The notes under the pieces: model-generated
Seen by the model: only the letters and a program-made list of their open reading frames with translations
Told to the model about the DNA's origin: nothing
The model's database searches: none
DNA from: JABDGM01 sp046349975
GTDB taxonomy: Bacteria > Planctomycetota > Planctomycetia > Pirellulales > Lacipirellulaceae
Direction of reading: 5' to 3'
Assembly (NCBI GenBank): GCA_046349975.1
Contig: JAXMBH010000002.1
Span: forward strand, 62,001 to 126,000
DNA: 64,000 bases
In this document: positions 25,853 through 35,014 of the stretch, in pieces
Position numbering within the stretch: position 1 is the stretch's first letter
Layout of the letters: each line of letters starts with the position of its first letter
Program-made: the position numbers and the translations under genes

Positions 25853-28800
25853 TCAAAGCCCCTTCAGAACCGCGCAATCCATACCCGACCATAGCTCCTC
25901 AACCGCATCGACGTACTGGCTACTACCACCCTCGGGCCACGAGTCGGCTGTATCCGTGGCCGATTTCTGCTGCAAAGCAGTAACCACATTTAAGAGAGCT
26001 CCGCCGCCCTGCCCCGCACTCCCCGGCAGTTGGAGGGGCGCTGTTGGCGTCGTTCGCAGAGCGGTGAACCGCGTGCCGAGCGCAAAGCCGGTCCAAACCT
26101 CGTCGCGCGCTGCCACTGGAATGGGTTCGGTGGTGTTGGCTGACAAAACTGGTTCGGGTTCGCTGATGCTGGCTGCCGCGACCGCTGCCTGGGCGCCCGC
26201 CGCGGGAAAGCTTGAACCGAAGCTGCTTCTCCAGATCGCGTAGCTCGTTTCATTCGAGCTGCCATTGCCGTTGGTTGAAGCGCGTTTGCGCCAACTTACG
26301 TAGTCGGCCGCATCCACCGAGTTGTCGAAATTATAGTCGGCTGCAAATCGCGAAATGAACACCGAACCATCATCCTTCGTCCAGGCTAAGCCGGATTCAT
26401 GAGGATCGACGGGATCAATTTGCAGCGGACTGCTGCCCAGATTCGCCGCATGCCGCACGACGAAATTCAACTTGCCGAGTTGCAGCGGCGCTCCGCCGTT
26501 ATTACCGCTGGGGAACGCGCTGAAGATCGAAACTCTGATCGTCCCCGGCGCCAGTTCGCTGGCCATCATTGTCCAACCGGGCGCAAGGAAATCGCTTCCA
26601 TTACTGGCGCCGAGAAATTCCAAATCATGAATTTGGTATTTGACGGTATACGTCGCGGAGATAATACCCACAACGCTCGGCTCTATGGTGATATTCACCG
26701 GCAGCTCGTACGTCTGATCGGTGAAGACCGGAAAGTCGTCGGGAATGCTCAATAGCGGATCGTACAGCGCCGATCCGCCGGAGCCCTGCGCGGTTCCATC
26801 GGGAACTTCAGGAGTATTGATCCCCGCCGATTCCTGAGAGATCAGAGATGTGTCGAACGCGCTGAGACTTGCGCCACCGTTGCCACTCGCATCTCCGACT
26901 ATCGCCGGATCCACCAATGGATAGGCATCGAAGCCTGTCGTTCCCATGGCTCCCACGATGACCCGTGCAATCAGCGCGGCATCTTCGCCCGTGTAGGCGT
27001 TGGGTGGCGATGACGACACGACACCGCTGCCATTGGCGTCGCCAGGGAAGGCGACCTTTTGTATGGCATAATCATTTTGGGCATTAATTTCGTTAACTGC
27101 TGAATCCATCAGCCGCAACACTTGGGTCGCTCCATATGGAGCGGTGCTGGGTACCATCGCCTGAATGTTTACGAAAGCGACCGTGCCAGCAAACGCAGCC
27201 GACGGCAGATTCGCCGAGGCGGATACGATCAGCGTTGCCGTCGTGCCAACAATACTTTGGTTCGCCGCTACCGACCAATTCGGCAGCGCCGCCGTGACTT
27301 GATCCGGATCAATCGTGAGCAACGCCGTGTCATAAACCAGCTTGAAGTCAACGCCTTGCACGTTCACGCCGGTAGCCCGTATCGGGAACGACGTATCGAG
27401 TGTGTTGGCTGCCGTCAGGTCCACGCGCTGGCCCGGGCCACGAGCAAAATCGGGCAGAGTGACGAATGGTGTCCCGCCCAGCACGGAGATCGGAACCGAT
27501 TGTTGATAGTCGTCACCGGCGACGAAGTCGCTGTTGCCATCGAGCAGATTTCCGCCAATATCTCGGAAGGCATTTCCGCCACTCAAGAGCTTGATGAAGT
27601 ACGTGTCGGCGCCCAACACACCGCCAGACCGCACCCAGCTCAGTGTGTTCGTAGCCGCCGACCAGACGACCGATCCCTTGATATCGAAGTTGGCAACTGC
27701 TGCATGCACGACCACGTCGGAGGGCTTTAATGCATCTCCCGGCAAGAGCGGGTTGATGCCGTCGTAGAGATTCAGATTCGTAAAGTCGATGGGGCTATTG
27801 AACGTGAAATCAAAGCCGCTGTTATTCACTACGATGCCCATCACGCGAAACGTGTTCTTCACCACGACATCGAGCGTGCCCGATCCGGTTGCAGCGCCCC
27901 CTGCTTCGGTTACGTTTACCGTGAGCGTGCTGGTGCTGGTGCCGACCGGTCCATGAAACTTAACCTTGAACGTTCCAGAACCGGTGCTCGGATTGAATGC
28001 CAACGGCGTAACAACATCGAGTGGATTACTGCTCGTGATCGTGCGGGAATATGTAGAATCAGGCCCCGGATCGTTGGCGGCAAAACTGTAGGTCAACGTC
28101 TGACCATCGTTGGCCGCGCTCGTGCCGGTAACGATCACCACCGGAGGCACGTTATTCACGATCAGCGAGAACGTGACCGTCGACACGCCCCCGTCGCTGG
28201 CGGTGGCGGTGATCGTCACCAGCTGTGAATCATCTGGACCATCCGTCGTTGGTAACGACCAGGTGTAAGAGCCAGCCGCGCCGGGCGTCTGCATGATCGT
28301 GCCCACGGAGGCCGTGATCGTCACATTCGAAGAGTCGACATCGGAGAAACTGCCCGCGTTGCTGGCCGGCGAGCCTTCATTTACTGATATCGAGCTGTTG
28401 CTTATCGTCACGATCGGAACATCGTTCACGCTGCCCACAGTGACGGTAACGATCGCCGTCGCGGTGAGGCCGCCGTCGTCCGTGATCGTATAAGTAAATG
28501 TGTCGCTGCCATTAAAGTCTAAGCTCGGCGTGTACGTTACGTTCGTGCCATCGGTCGTGACCACGCCGTTGGCGCCATCCGTCGTCGCGGTCACGGTCAA
28601 GGTCTGAACTTCGTCCGCGGGACCAGCATTGTCATTCGCGAGGACGGCCACGGTGACCGGTGTATCTTCATTCGTCGAGGCGGCATCATCTACGGCCGTC
28701 GGCGCGTCATTGTGAGCGGCCACCTCGATAGTAACCGTTGCCGTGGCGCTTAAGAGGCCATCGGAAATTGTATAAGTGAACGAATCCGACCCGTGGAAGT

Positions 28801-30505
28801 TAGCGTTCGGTGTGTAGGTGAAGGTGCCGTCGTCGTGGCTGACTACGGCGCCATTTGCGCCCTGGCTAAAGGCTGTAATGCTACTCGGAACGAGATCGTC
28901 GTCGACATCCGTGTCGTTGGCCAGCACGTTACCCGTCGTAACGGGCGTGTCCTCATCCGTCGTAGCGGTATCGTTTACGGCCGACGGCGCATCGTTGACG
29001 GCGTTTACCGTGACATTCACTGTCGCGGTTGCAGAATTTCCAGCAACATCCACGATCGTATAGGTGAATGTGTCGCCGCCATTGAAGTTCAAGTTGGGCG
29101 TGTACGTGACCGTGCCGTCGCCATTGTTGAAAACCGTTCCCTGGGCTCCATGGGTGACGCCTATTACCGTTAGCGGTAATTCGCTCGTGTCCGTGTCGTT
29201 GGAGACCACCGCAATCGTCACCGCAATATCTTCGTTCGTGCCGCCGACGTCGTTGGTCGCGGCCGGGCCGACCGTGTCGATGACAATCGTCGTGGCCCCA
29301 GACGTGCTGACATTTCCGGCCTGATCGGTAACGCGAGCCTGCACGGTATGGGTACCATCGGAGATGGCGCCTCCTGGAGTTAGCGTCCAGACGCCGTTCA
29401 GCGCGTTTCCGGTCGCAATCACCGTTACGCCTTCAAGCAATAACTCGACCGCCACGTTGCTCGTGGGGTCGTCCTCTGTCGTTCCCGTAAATGTCGGCGT
29501 GTGGTTATTGGTTATGCGATCGCTCGCGGATGAGCCGCTATCGGTGGCGGCCGTCATGTCGGGCGCCGTATTGCTCGTGACGAGCGTGTCGATCGTCACC
29601 GCGAGCGGCCCACTGGTCGCACTATTGCCGAATTGATCAGTCGCCCTGGCCGTAATGGAGTGGACACCATCGGTCAGTGCCGTCGCGAGTGGCAGGGTCG
29701 TCCAATCACCACTTCCATCGACAGTAGCCGTGGCGATAGGGGTCGCATTCGCGCCATCAAATAATTCAATCGTTGCGCCGGGTTCGGCCGTGCCTTGGAA
29801 CACCGGCGTGTTGAAACTGGTGCGATCGTCCGAATCAGTTCCGGGTGGCGCCGTGGTCGGCGCGACGCTGTCGCTGGCCGCTGTCAGATCGACGGTCGTC
29901 GAGGTTATGCTGGTGTCGACAACAATGCTCAACGCGTTCGACCAGCCGTTATTCGATCCGACGCTGGGGTTGCCTAGCTCGTCAAAGGCCTTGGCGACAA
30001 TCAGATAGTTGCCGTCCGCCAACGTGCCGAGCGTCGCCGAATAACTTCCCGATTCCGCGGTGTTGACGTCGACGGTGTTGGAGACTTCGCCATCGTCAAC
30101 AATCGCATCGGCGTTCGCATCGAGCCAGGTCCCGAGCTTGACAAGGGAATTTACATCTGAGCTGCCAATGAATGTCGGTGTCGAGTCGTTCGTGTTGCCA
30201 TCGGTTGTACTCGATCCCGTATCGCTGGCCGCGTCCAAGATCGGCATCGACGGCACGTTGACCGACAGCATTTGCCGCTGTTCCAAATTCTCCAATCGCA
30301 ATAGCCGGTAGTACGTTTTCGCCACGCAAGAACCGCTCGAGTTCAGTCGCGGCCGCGTGAACTTCATCTCCAGCCCCAGCCCGCGCACCACGCGTTCGAC
30401 GAAGTCACTCTGCCAGAAATCACTTAGGCTGATGCGTCGCGAGCGCTGGGCTTGAGACTCGATGCGGGCGATGGCCAACAGGGTGCGGCTGAAAGGAGAA
30501 GGCAT
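25853..30505 (-). CDS. Giant surface protein: LEPR-like motif, Ig/cadherin repeats, cohesin-like domains, dockerin
   Basis: 1550 residues from ATG 30505, preceded by a G-rich RBS; in-frame sequence upstream lacks domains. There is no classical signal peptide. Instead the planctomycete LEPR-type motif R-L-L-R-L-E-N-L-E-Q-R-Q-M-L-S occurs near residues 65-80. Then come about four Big/Ig-like repeats (~85-420; TPTFIGSSDVNS, TPVFQGTAEPGA, TPTFTGTTEDDP). Three tandem cadherin-like domains follow (~430-740; NDAPSAVNDTATTDEDTPV, FNGSDTFTYTITD), then PKD-like modules. Two cohesin-like sandwiches follow (VDFKLVYDTALLTIDPDQ; ISATYTVKYQIHDLEFLG), then a dockerin-like EF-hand (D-Y-N-F-D-N-S-V-D-A-A-D-Y). 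It is probably an adhesin or cell-envelope scaffold. No PEP-CTERM tail is seen. Confidence 0.8.
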   Translation of the reverse strand: MPSPFSRTLLAIARIESQAQRSRRISLSDFWQSDFVERVVRGLGLEMKFTRPRLNSSGSCVAKTYYRLLRLENLEQRQMLSVNVPSMPILDAASDTGSSTTDGNTNDSTPTFIGSSDVNSLVKLGTWLDANADAIVDDGEVSNTVDVNTAESGSYSATLGTLADGNYLIVAKAFDELGNPSVGSNNGWSNALSIVVDTSITSTTVDLTAASDSVAPTTAPPGTDSDDRTSFNTPVFQGTAEPGATIELFDGANATPIATATVDGSGDWTTLPLATALTDGVHSITARATDQFGNSATSGPLAVTIDTLVTSNTAPDMTAATDSGSSASDRITNNHTPTFTGTTEDDPTSNVAVELLLEGVTVIATGNALNGVWTLTPGGAISDGTHTVQARVTDQAGNVSTSGATTIVIDTVGPAATNDVGGTNEDIAVTIAVVSNDTDTSELPLTVIGVTHGAQGTVFNNGDGTVTYTPNLNFNGGDTFTYTIVDVAGNSATATVNVTVNAVNDAPSAVNDTATTDEDTPVTTGNVLANDTDVDDDLVPSSITAFSQGANGAVVSHDDGTFTYTPNANFHGSDSFTYTISDGLLSATATVTIEVAAHNDAPTAVDDAASTNEDTPVTVAVLANDNAGPADEVQTLTVTATTDGANGVVTTDGTNVTYTPSLDFNGSDTFTYTITDDGGLTATAIVTVTVGSVNDVPIVTISNSSISVNEGSPASNAGSFSDVDSSNVTITASVGTIMQTPGAAGSYTWSLPTTDGPDDSQLVTITATASDGGVSTVTFSLIVNNVPPVVIVTGTSAANDGQTLTYSFAANDPGPDSTYSRTITSSNPLDVVTPLAFNPSTGSGTFKVKFHGPVGTSTSTLTVNVTEAGGAATGSGTLDVVVKNTFRVMGIVVNNSGFDFTFNSPIDFTNLNLYDGINPLLPGDALKPSDVVVHAAVANFDIKGSVVWSAATNTLSWVRSGGVLGADTYFIKLLSGGNAFRDIGGNLLDGNSDFVAGDDYQQSVPISVLGGTPFVTLPDFARGPGQRVDLTAANTLDTSFPIRATGVNVQGVDFKLVYDTALLTIDPDQVTAALPNWSVAANQSIVGTTATLIVSASANLPSAAFAGTVAFVNIQAMVPSTAPYGATQVLRLMDSAVNEINAQNDYAIQKVAFPGDANGSGVVSSSPPNAYTGEDAALIARVIVGAMGTTGFDAYPLVDPAIVGDASGNGGASLSAFDTSLISQESAGINTPEVPDGTAQGSGGSALYDPLLSIPDDFPVFTDQTYELPVNITIEPSVVGIISATYTVKYQIHDLEFLGASNGSDFLAPGWTMMASELAPGTIRVSIFSAFPSGNNGGAPLQLGKLNFVVRHAANLGSSPLQIDPVDPHESGLAWTKDDGSVFISRFAADYNFDNSVDAADYVSWRKRASTNGNGSSNETSYAIWRSSFGSSFPAAGAQAAVAAASISEPEPVLSANTTEPIPVAARDEVWTGFALGTRFTALRTTPTAPLQLPGSAGQGGGALLNVVTALQQKSATDTADSWPEGGSSQYVDAVEELWSGMDCAVLKGL

Positions 30506-30966
30506 GGGACCCCCCACGTCGGCAAGCAGGAAGCAGGAGTTATCACTCGACGATGCTTCGATTGTACCGAATATTGTAGCTTCGCAGTGTTTCTGGCAAA
30601 TAAATCCGACCGCCCGGCCGGTATCGATGGTCGGTGAAGCGATGCGGCGACGACGCGGGCTCAGTCGCTCGCGAAGCAGACCGCCGGGCACGCACGGTTG
30701 AGAAATCGTTAATTCACGAATAGCTCTTCGGGGCGGCTGCCGAGCCCAGCTTAGTGCTGCCAACCGATGCTAGCCAAGCCCGCCGCGAACGAGAAGCTGC
30801 GTGCCTCATCGCGGTCAACCAGGCGAAGTTGCTCACTTCGCCTGGTGCCCGTTGTTGGCTGCAATTTACAGCGCGATCTCATCGCCGCGCAAGCTATGCG
30901 ATTGCGGTATGAGCCGAGTCAGTTGTGTTATTCGACAAATGATCGAGAAGCTCTTAGCTCTCGCGT
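30506..30966. other. Intergenic region between giant surface protein and PEP-CTERM gene
   Basis: 460 bp holding the 5' control region of the giant protein (minus strand) and the 3' end of the PEP-CTERM gene. The only structure I see is the 11 bp hairpin at 30818-30846. No coding frame is supported. Confidence 0.5.
30818..30846. terminator. Perfect 11 bp hairpin, possible terminator
   Basis: ACCAGGCGAAG and CTTCGCCTGGT are perfect complements around a 7 nt loop. It lies about 120 bp past the stop of the PEP-CTERM gene. It lacks a T-tract on either strand, so it could be a Rho-assisted terminator, an mRNA-stabilising hairpin or a protein-binding site. Confidence 0.4.
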
Positions 30967-31680
30967 CTAGCCTCTGCTTCGACAGAGGCAGCCAAACCCA
31001 ACCGCGCCGAGCAAAGCAATCACGAGACTTGTCGGTTCGGGAATTCCCGGACCAAGGCCTGCATCAGCGGAAATATTTACCGACGCGTCCGATGTGAACG
31101 GCTGCAAAGTAAATGGGGAACCTGAAAGCACGAAGCCAAAGCCACCGTTCACATTGGTCAGCGCCATCGAAACGTTGAGCGAGTTGGGTAGAACATATGG
31201 AAGCAGCGAACCACTGGTAAACGTGCCGACCTTGGTTGTGAAAATGCTGCCCGTGCCGGTACCGCCGATCACCCCCGTCAGCGTGCTGTCCTGCAAGTTG
31301 CCGCTCAACAACAGGGTGTTCGTGGGACTATAAAGATTGAATGTGCCACCGAAAAAGTCTTGAACGACGACCGCGCCGCCGATCACGCTCGCGTTCCCCG
31401 TCTTTTGCACCCCAGCGATCGAGAACGACGCCGTGTTCGTAATGATGTCGACGAGTTGTGGATCCAAAAACCCGGTGTAATCGATCGCCGTGTTTTGATC
31501 GCCGGTCGTGGTAACGTCGCCATCGGAGGTGGTTCCGATTACACCACCGGCACTCATCGCTAGATCAGGACCGGTGTTGCCCAAGCCAAGCTTGAGAGCG
31601 GTTTCGGCCTGCGCCGCCGATGATCCCAGCAGCGCGCAAATTGATAAACACGTTAGAACGGATCGCAGTTTCAATGACAT
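30967..31680 (-). CDS. PEP-CTERM sorting-domain protein
   Basis: 237 residues. The signal peptide is MSLKLRSVLTCLSICALLGSSAAQA. The body is Gly/Thr/Ser-rich and beta-strand-like (ASFSIAGVQKTGNASVIGGA, FFGGTFNLYSP, LLLSGNLQDSTLTGVIGG). The C-terminus is a full sorting signal: G-I-P-E-P-T-S-L, a hydrophobic helix (VIALLGAVGFGCL) and C-R-S-R-G. Proteins of this class are exported and anchored or released by exosortase. The molecular role is unknown. Confidence 0.88.
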   Translation of the reverse strand: MSLKLRSVLTCLSICALLGSSAAQAETALKLGLGNTGPDLAMSAGGVIGTTSDGDVTTTGDQNTAIDYTGFLDPQLVDIITNTASFSIAGVQKTGNASVIGGAVVVQDFFGGTFNLYSPTNTLLLSGNLQDSTLTGVIGGTGTGSIFTTKVGTFTSGSLLPYVLPNSLNVSMALTNVNGGFGFVLSGSPFTLQPFTSDASVNISADAGLGPGIPEPTSLVIALLGAVGFGCLCRSRG

Positions 31681-32971
31681 TGACAGACCCTCCGAGTTAA
31701 TGCGCCGAGCCCCTGGCAGTTAGTGGTGTGGCGACGATTGTAGTACTCGCAACCTGAATGTCAATCAGCAATCTTCCCGAAATGGGGGGGAAACTCCGGT
31801 TCGCATTCCGCCGGCGCAAAAGCCACCAATCTGCGTAGAATACGGGGCTCGCGGTGGTCCGCATTGTGGTGGACGTTGCCACCCGATTGCCGGCATCCGG
31901 AGCACCGCGCCAGAGCACCCGAACCTCAGTTAGCGCTGGCTGACTTGTATCTATTGCGCGATATGCACACACGCGCCGTTGCCGCCCCCCATTTCCGCCC
32001 CCGCTGGAAGCCGTATCGACGTTCACGGTCATCGAGGCGCCGCGGTTGAGTTCGACGGCATCTATTTGCGCGATTTGATCAAAGACGACAAAGAACCGCG
32101 CCTGCGAATTTTGACACTCATGGGAAACGCGTTTTTTATTGCAAAACTCGGAAATGATGGGGCTCTGTTTTCGTTCAGTTTCGTGGCGAGGAGCTCGCGT
32201 AAACGCTTGGCGGCAGGTGGGTTCCAGGCAGGGCATATTCCCTAACGGCTGTTCGGTGAGGTTGGGGCGAGCGTGAATTTACTCAGCAGGGGCATTGCAA
32301 TATTAACGGCGGCTCGCAAGGCAGCGGGTTGGCGCCGTGAGCGCAGCAGTTCTAGTGGCTGTATCGCCTTTTGCGGGCGCAGCACATGTTTGGCGGCGGG
32401 TTAGCAGTCGAGTATCAGGCGTATTGTGAACGTATGACCACTATAGCAAATTGAATTGCAAATGCAAGCGAGAAACGTAGCCAGTTTGATTGCACCTGGC
32501 TGAGCGTTTATCCGCTAAGAGATTGGCCCGCCACATCGCCAGTCGCCATAGTTCGGCTATGGCTGATGCATAAAATCCGATTGCGTTCATCATCAGCTGC
32601 ATCGGTTCGCGGGTTCTGCGCCCTATGGCTTCGACGCGGGTCGCGCAGCGTATTTAGAAATCGAAGGGCATCCGCAGGTCGAAACTTCGCACAGGTCCGT
32701 TTCGTGCGGCCCTGTTTCTCTGCTATATTGTGGGCTTGGCTTGGGCACCTCTTCGCAAGATGTAGACGCGAGTGCGGGCCCAATTTTCGCCGGTTCGCAA
32801 CGAATACGGTTCGTTGCCGCGTGGAAGTCGGACGCGGCGGCCCAAGTTCTGGGGACTGCGGTTCGACTTCTGGTCGACGAGCGCTGGGTGACTGCCGGTT
32901 TTGATGGGCGAATCGCGGGGCAATAGTGGGCGCTCTGTTGTGACCGTGATGGTTTGGGCTCGAGTGTGGCC
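31681..32971. other. 1.3 kb region without a supported gene
   Basis: Several short frames exist on both strands, but none has a start with an RBS, a recognisable domain or neighbour-like composition. Around 32030-32110 a plus-strand stretch reads V-E-F-D-G-I-Y-L-R-D-L-I-K-D-D-K-E-P, which looks protein-like but has no intact gene around it and could be a decayed gene. No tRNA, array or strong hairpin is seen. Confidence 0.4.
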
Positions 32972-34252
32972 ATGTCTTTGGCGGATGTAGACAACCCGCG
33001 CGATCCACTGAAGACGCTGCGGATCAAGCGTGCGGCGCCGCCGGCGCCAACGCGTCGGCCGAAGCGATGGGTGCGGCGGCTAGCGGTGCTCGCGGTTATT
33101 GCGGCGCTGGGAGGTGTGGGCGTTGTCATGGGGCCGTCGCTGGCCGAGCGGTTCAAGTTGATGGAGGCGTTTCAATCGCCACCGGAAGTGCGGGCGGGAG
33201 TGGTCAGCGTGTTCACCGGGCGGACGGCGGATGCGGTGGTCGTGGCGACGGGTTATTTGGAATCGCGCCGGCAGGCGAAAATCGGGGCGCGGGCACCTGG
33301 GCGGATCGAAATTCTGAACGTGGAAGAAGGTTCGCGTGTCAATAAGGGGCAGTTGCTGGCGGCGCTCGAGCATGCGGACCTTGATGCGTCGCTGGCGGCG
33401 AACAAGGCAGAATTGGCGCGTTCGCAGGCGGAAGTGGCTGAGCAGGAGGTGGAAATTGCTCGTACGAAGCGCGAGTACGAGCGGATGGTGAAGCTGCAGC
33501 CGACGCGGGCAGTTAGCGAAACGGATTTCGACGTGGCGAAGTTTCAATACGACGGCGCGGTGGCGAAGCTGGCGTCGCTGAAGGCGGCGGTTGACCTGGC
33601 CCAGGCGCGCGTGAGCGAGGCTGAGCAGCTGAAAGAGAATATGTTTGTGCGGGCGCCGTTCGACGGCACGGTGATTTCGAAAGATGCGGAAGTCGGCGAG
33701 TCGATTCTGCCGGGTGGTTTGGGTGAGGGCTCGGGGCGCGGATCGGTCGTCACGATTGCGGACCTCGCGAGTTTGGAAGTCGATTGCGATGTGAAGGAAG
33801 ACTACATCAGTCGCGTGGTGGTTGATCGTCCGGCGGAAATCGCGGTCGACGCGGTGCCAGATCGCCGCTACAAGGGCAAGGTGCGCAAAGTGATTCCGAT
33901 GGGCGATCGGGCCCGGGCGACGATCAAAGTGAAGGTCGCGGTGGTCGATGCCGACGATCGGCTGTTTCCGGAGATGAGCGCGACGGTGTACTTTCTGCCG
34001 GAAGAGAATGAGAAGCCAGTCGAAACAGCGCAGCGGAAGATTCTGTGCCCGACGGACGCAATCGTCGAAGCGGATAACCAATCGTTCGTGTGGCGAATTG
34101 CGGAGGAGCGCATCGAGCGCGTGGAAGTTCAAACGGGCGCCGTGAACGACAAACGCACTGAGATACTGAGCGGCCTCGCTGGGGGCGAGCAGGTTGTGCT
34201 GGAGCCGAGCGAGAAACTGCACGCTGGGCAGCGCGTTAAAGTGGCGGAGTAG
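32972..34252 (+). CDS. Membrane fusion protein of an ABC exporter (HlyD/MacA/DevB-like)
   Basis: 426 residues from ATG 32972. One N-terminal transmembrane helix (LAVLAVIAALGGVGVVMG) follows a basic cytoplasmic start. A split biotinyl-lipoyl domain (KIGARAPGRIEILNVEEGSRV, then RAPFDGTVISKDAEVGES) brackets a coiled-coil hairpin (~135-215; LDASLAANKAELARSQAEVAEQE). Beta-barrel and membrane-proximal domains follow (VDCDVKEDYISRV, VRKVIPMGDRARATIKVKV). It spans the periplasm and links inner-membrane permeases to an outer-membrane exit. It is first in a cluster with an ATPase and two permeases, giving a complete MacAB/DevBCA-type set apart from the outer-membrane channel. Confidence 0.88.
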   Translation: MSLADVDNPRDPLKTLRIKRAAPPAPTRRPKRWVRRLAVLAVIAALGGVGVVMGPSLAERFKLMEAFQSPPEVRAGVVSVFTGRTADAVVVATGYLESRRQAKIGARAPGRIEILNVEEGSRVNKGQLLAALEHADLDASLAANKAELARSQAEVAEQEVEIARTKREYERMVKLQPTRAVSETDFDVAKFQYDGAVAKLASLKAAVDLAQARVSEAEQLKENMFVRAPFDGTVISKDAEVGESILPGGLGEGSGRGSVVTIADLASLEVDCDVKEDYISRVVVDRPAEIAVDAVPDRRYKGKVRKVIPMGDRARATIKVKVAVVDADDRLFPEMSATVYFLPEENEKPVETAQRKILCPTDAIVEADNQSFVWRIAEERIERVEVQTGAVNDKRTEILSGLAGGEQVVLEPSEKLHAGQRVKVAE

Positions 34253-34282
34253 CGGCCGGCGGAAGTTGCAGGGAGAAGCATC

Positions 34283-35014
34283 GTGTCGAATCAAACGTCT
34301 AACGGTCCCATCGTATATATTCGCGACCTGTACAAGGAGTTTCATCGCGAAGAGATTACGATCCCTGTGCTGATGGGGATCAACGTCGACTTACGTGCCG
34401 GCGAGTACATGGCGCTAATGGGCCCTTCGGGCTCGGGCAAGACGACGCTGTTAAATTTGATCGCTGGGCTGGATCGGCCGACTTCGGGCATAGTGCGCGT
34501 GCTCGGCCAGGATCTCGGCGAAACTTCGGAAAGCGCGCTGGCTCGGTGGCGCAGTCAACATATTGGGTTCATCTTCCAGTTGTACAATCTCATTCCCGTG
34601 CTGACGGCGTTCGAGAACGTCGAACTGCCGCTGACGCTGACGAAGCTGAGTAAGCGCGAGCGTCGTGAGCATGTGGAGGCGGCGCTCGAAGTTGTGGGGC
34701 TGAGCGATCGCGGCGATCACTATCCGCGGCAGCTTTCCGGCGGGCAGGAGCAGCGCGTGGCGATTGCGCGGGCGATTGCGACGGACCCCGATCTGCTGGT
34801 GGCCGATGAACCGACAGGCGATCTCGACGCGACTTCGGCGGCTGAAATTCTCGACCTTCTGCAGCGGCTAAACGAGGAATTCGGCAAGACGATCGTCATG
34901 GTCACGCACGACCCGCACGCCGCGGCCCGGGCGGGCCGGCTGCTGCATTTGGAGAAGGGCGTGCTGGTCGACGGCGAGCCTGCGGCGCCCAAGCGAAAGG
35001 AAGCCGTGCGGTGA
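34283..35014 (+). CDS. ABC exporter ATPase (LolD/MacB/DevA-like)
   Basis: 243 residues from GTG 34283, with GGGAGA upstream. Walker A is G-P-S-G-S-G-K-T-T, the Q-loop is at FIFQLYNLIP, the signature is L-S-G-G-Q-E-Q-R-V-A-I-A-R-A and Walker B is L-V-A-D-E-P-T-G-D-L-D. The H-loop is VMVTHDPHAA. This subfamily powers FtsX-type permeases that move lipoproteins, glycolipids or peptides rather than solutes. It overlaps the next permease gene by 4 bp (GTGA). Confidence 0.93.
   Translation: MSNQTSNGPIVYIRDLYKEFHREEITIPVLMGINVDLRAGEYMALMGPSGSGKTTLLNLIAGLDRPTSGIVRVLGQDLGETSESALARWRSQHIGFIFQLYNLIPVLTAFENVELPLTLTKLSKRERREHVEAALEVVGLSDRGDHYPRQLSGGQEQRVAIARAIATDPDLLVADEPTGDLDATSAAEILDLLQRLNEEFGKTIVMVTHDPHAAARAGRLLHLEKGVLVDGEPAAPKRKEAVR

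Noticed and set aside
33080..34345. 421-residue minus-strand frame opposite the membrane fusion protein
   Set aside because: It is a high-GC antisense shadow, rich in His/Arg with no domain.
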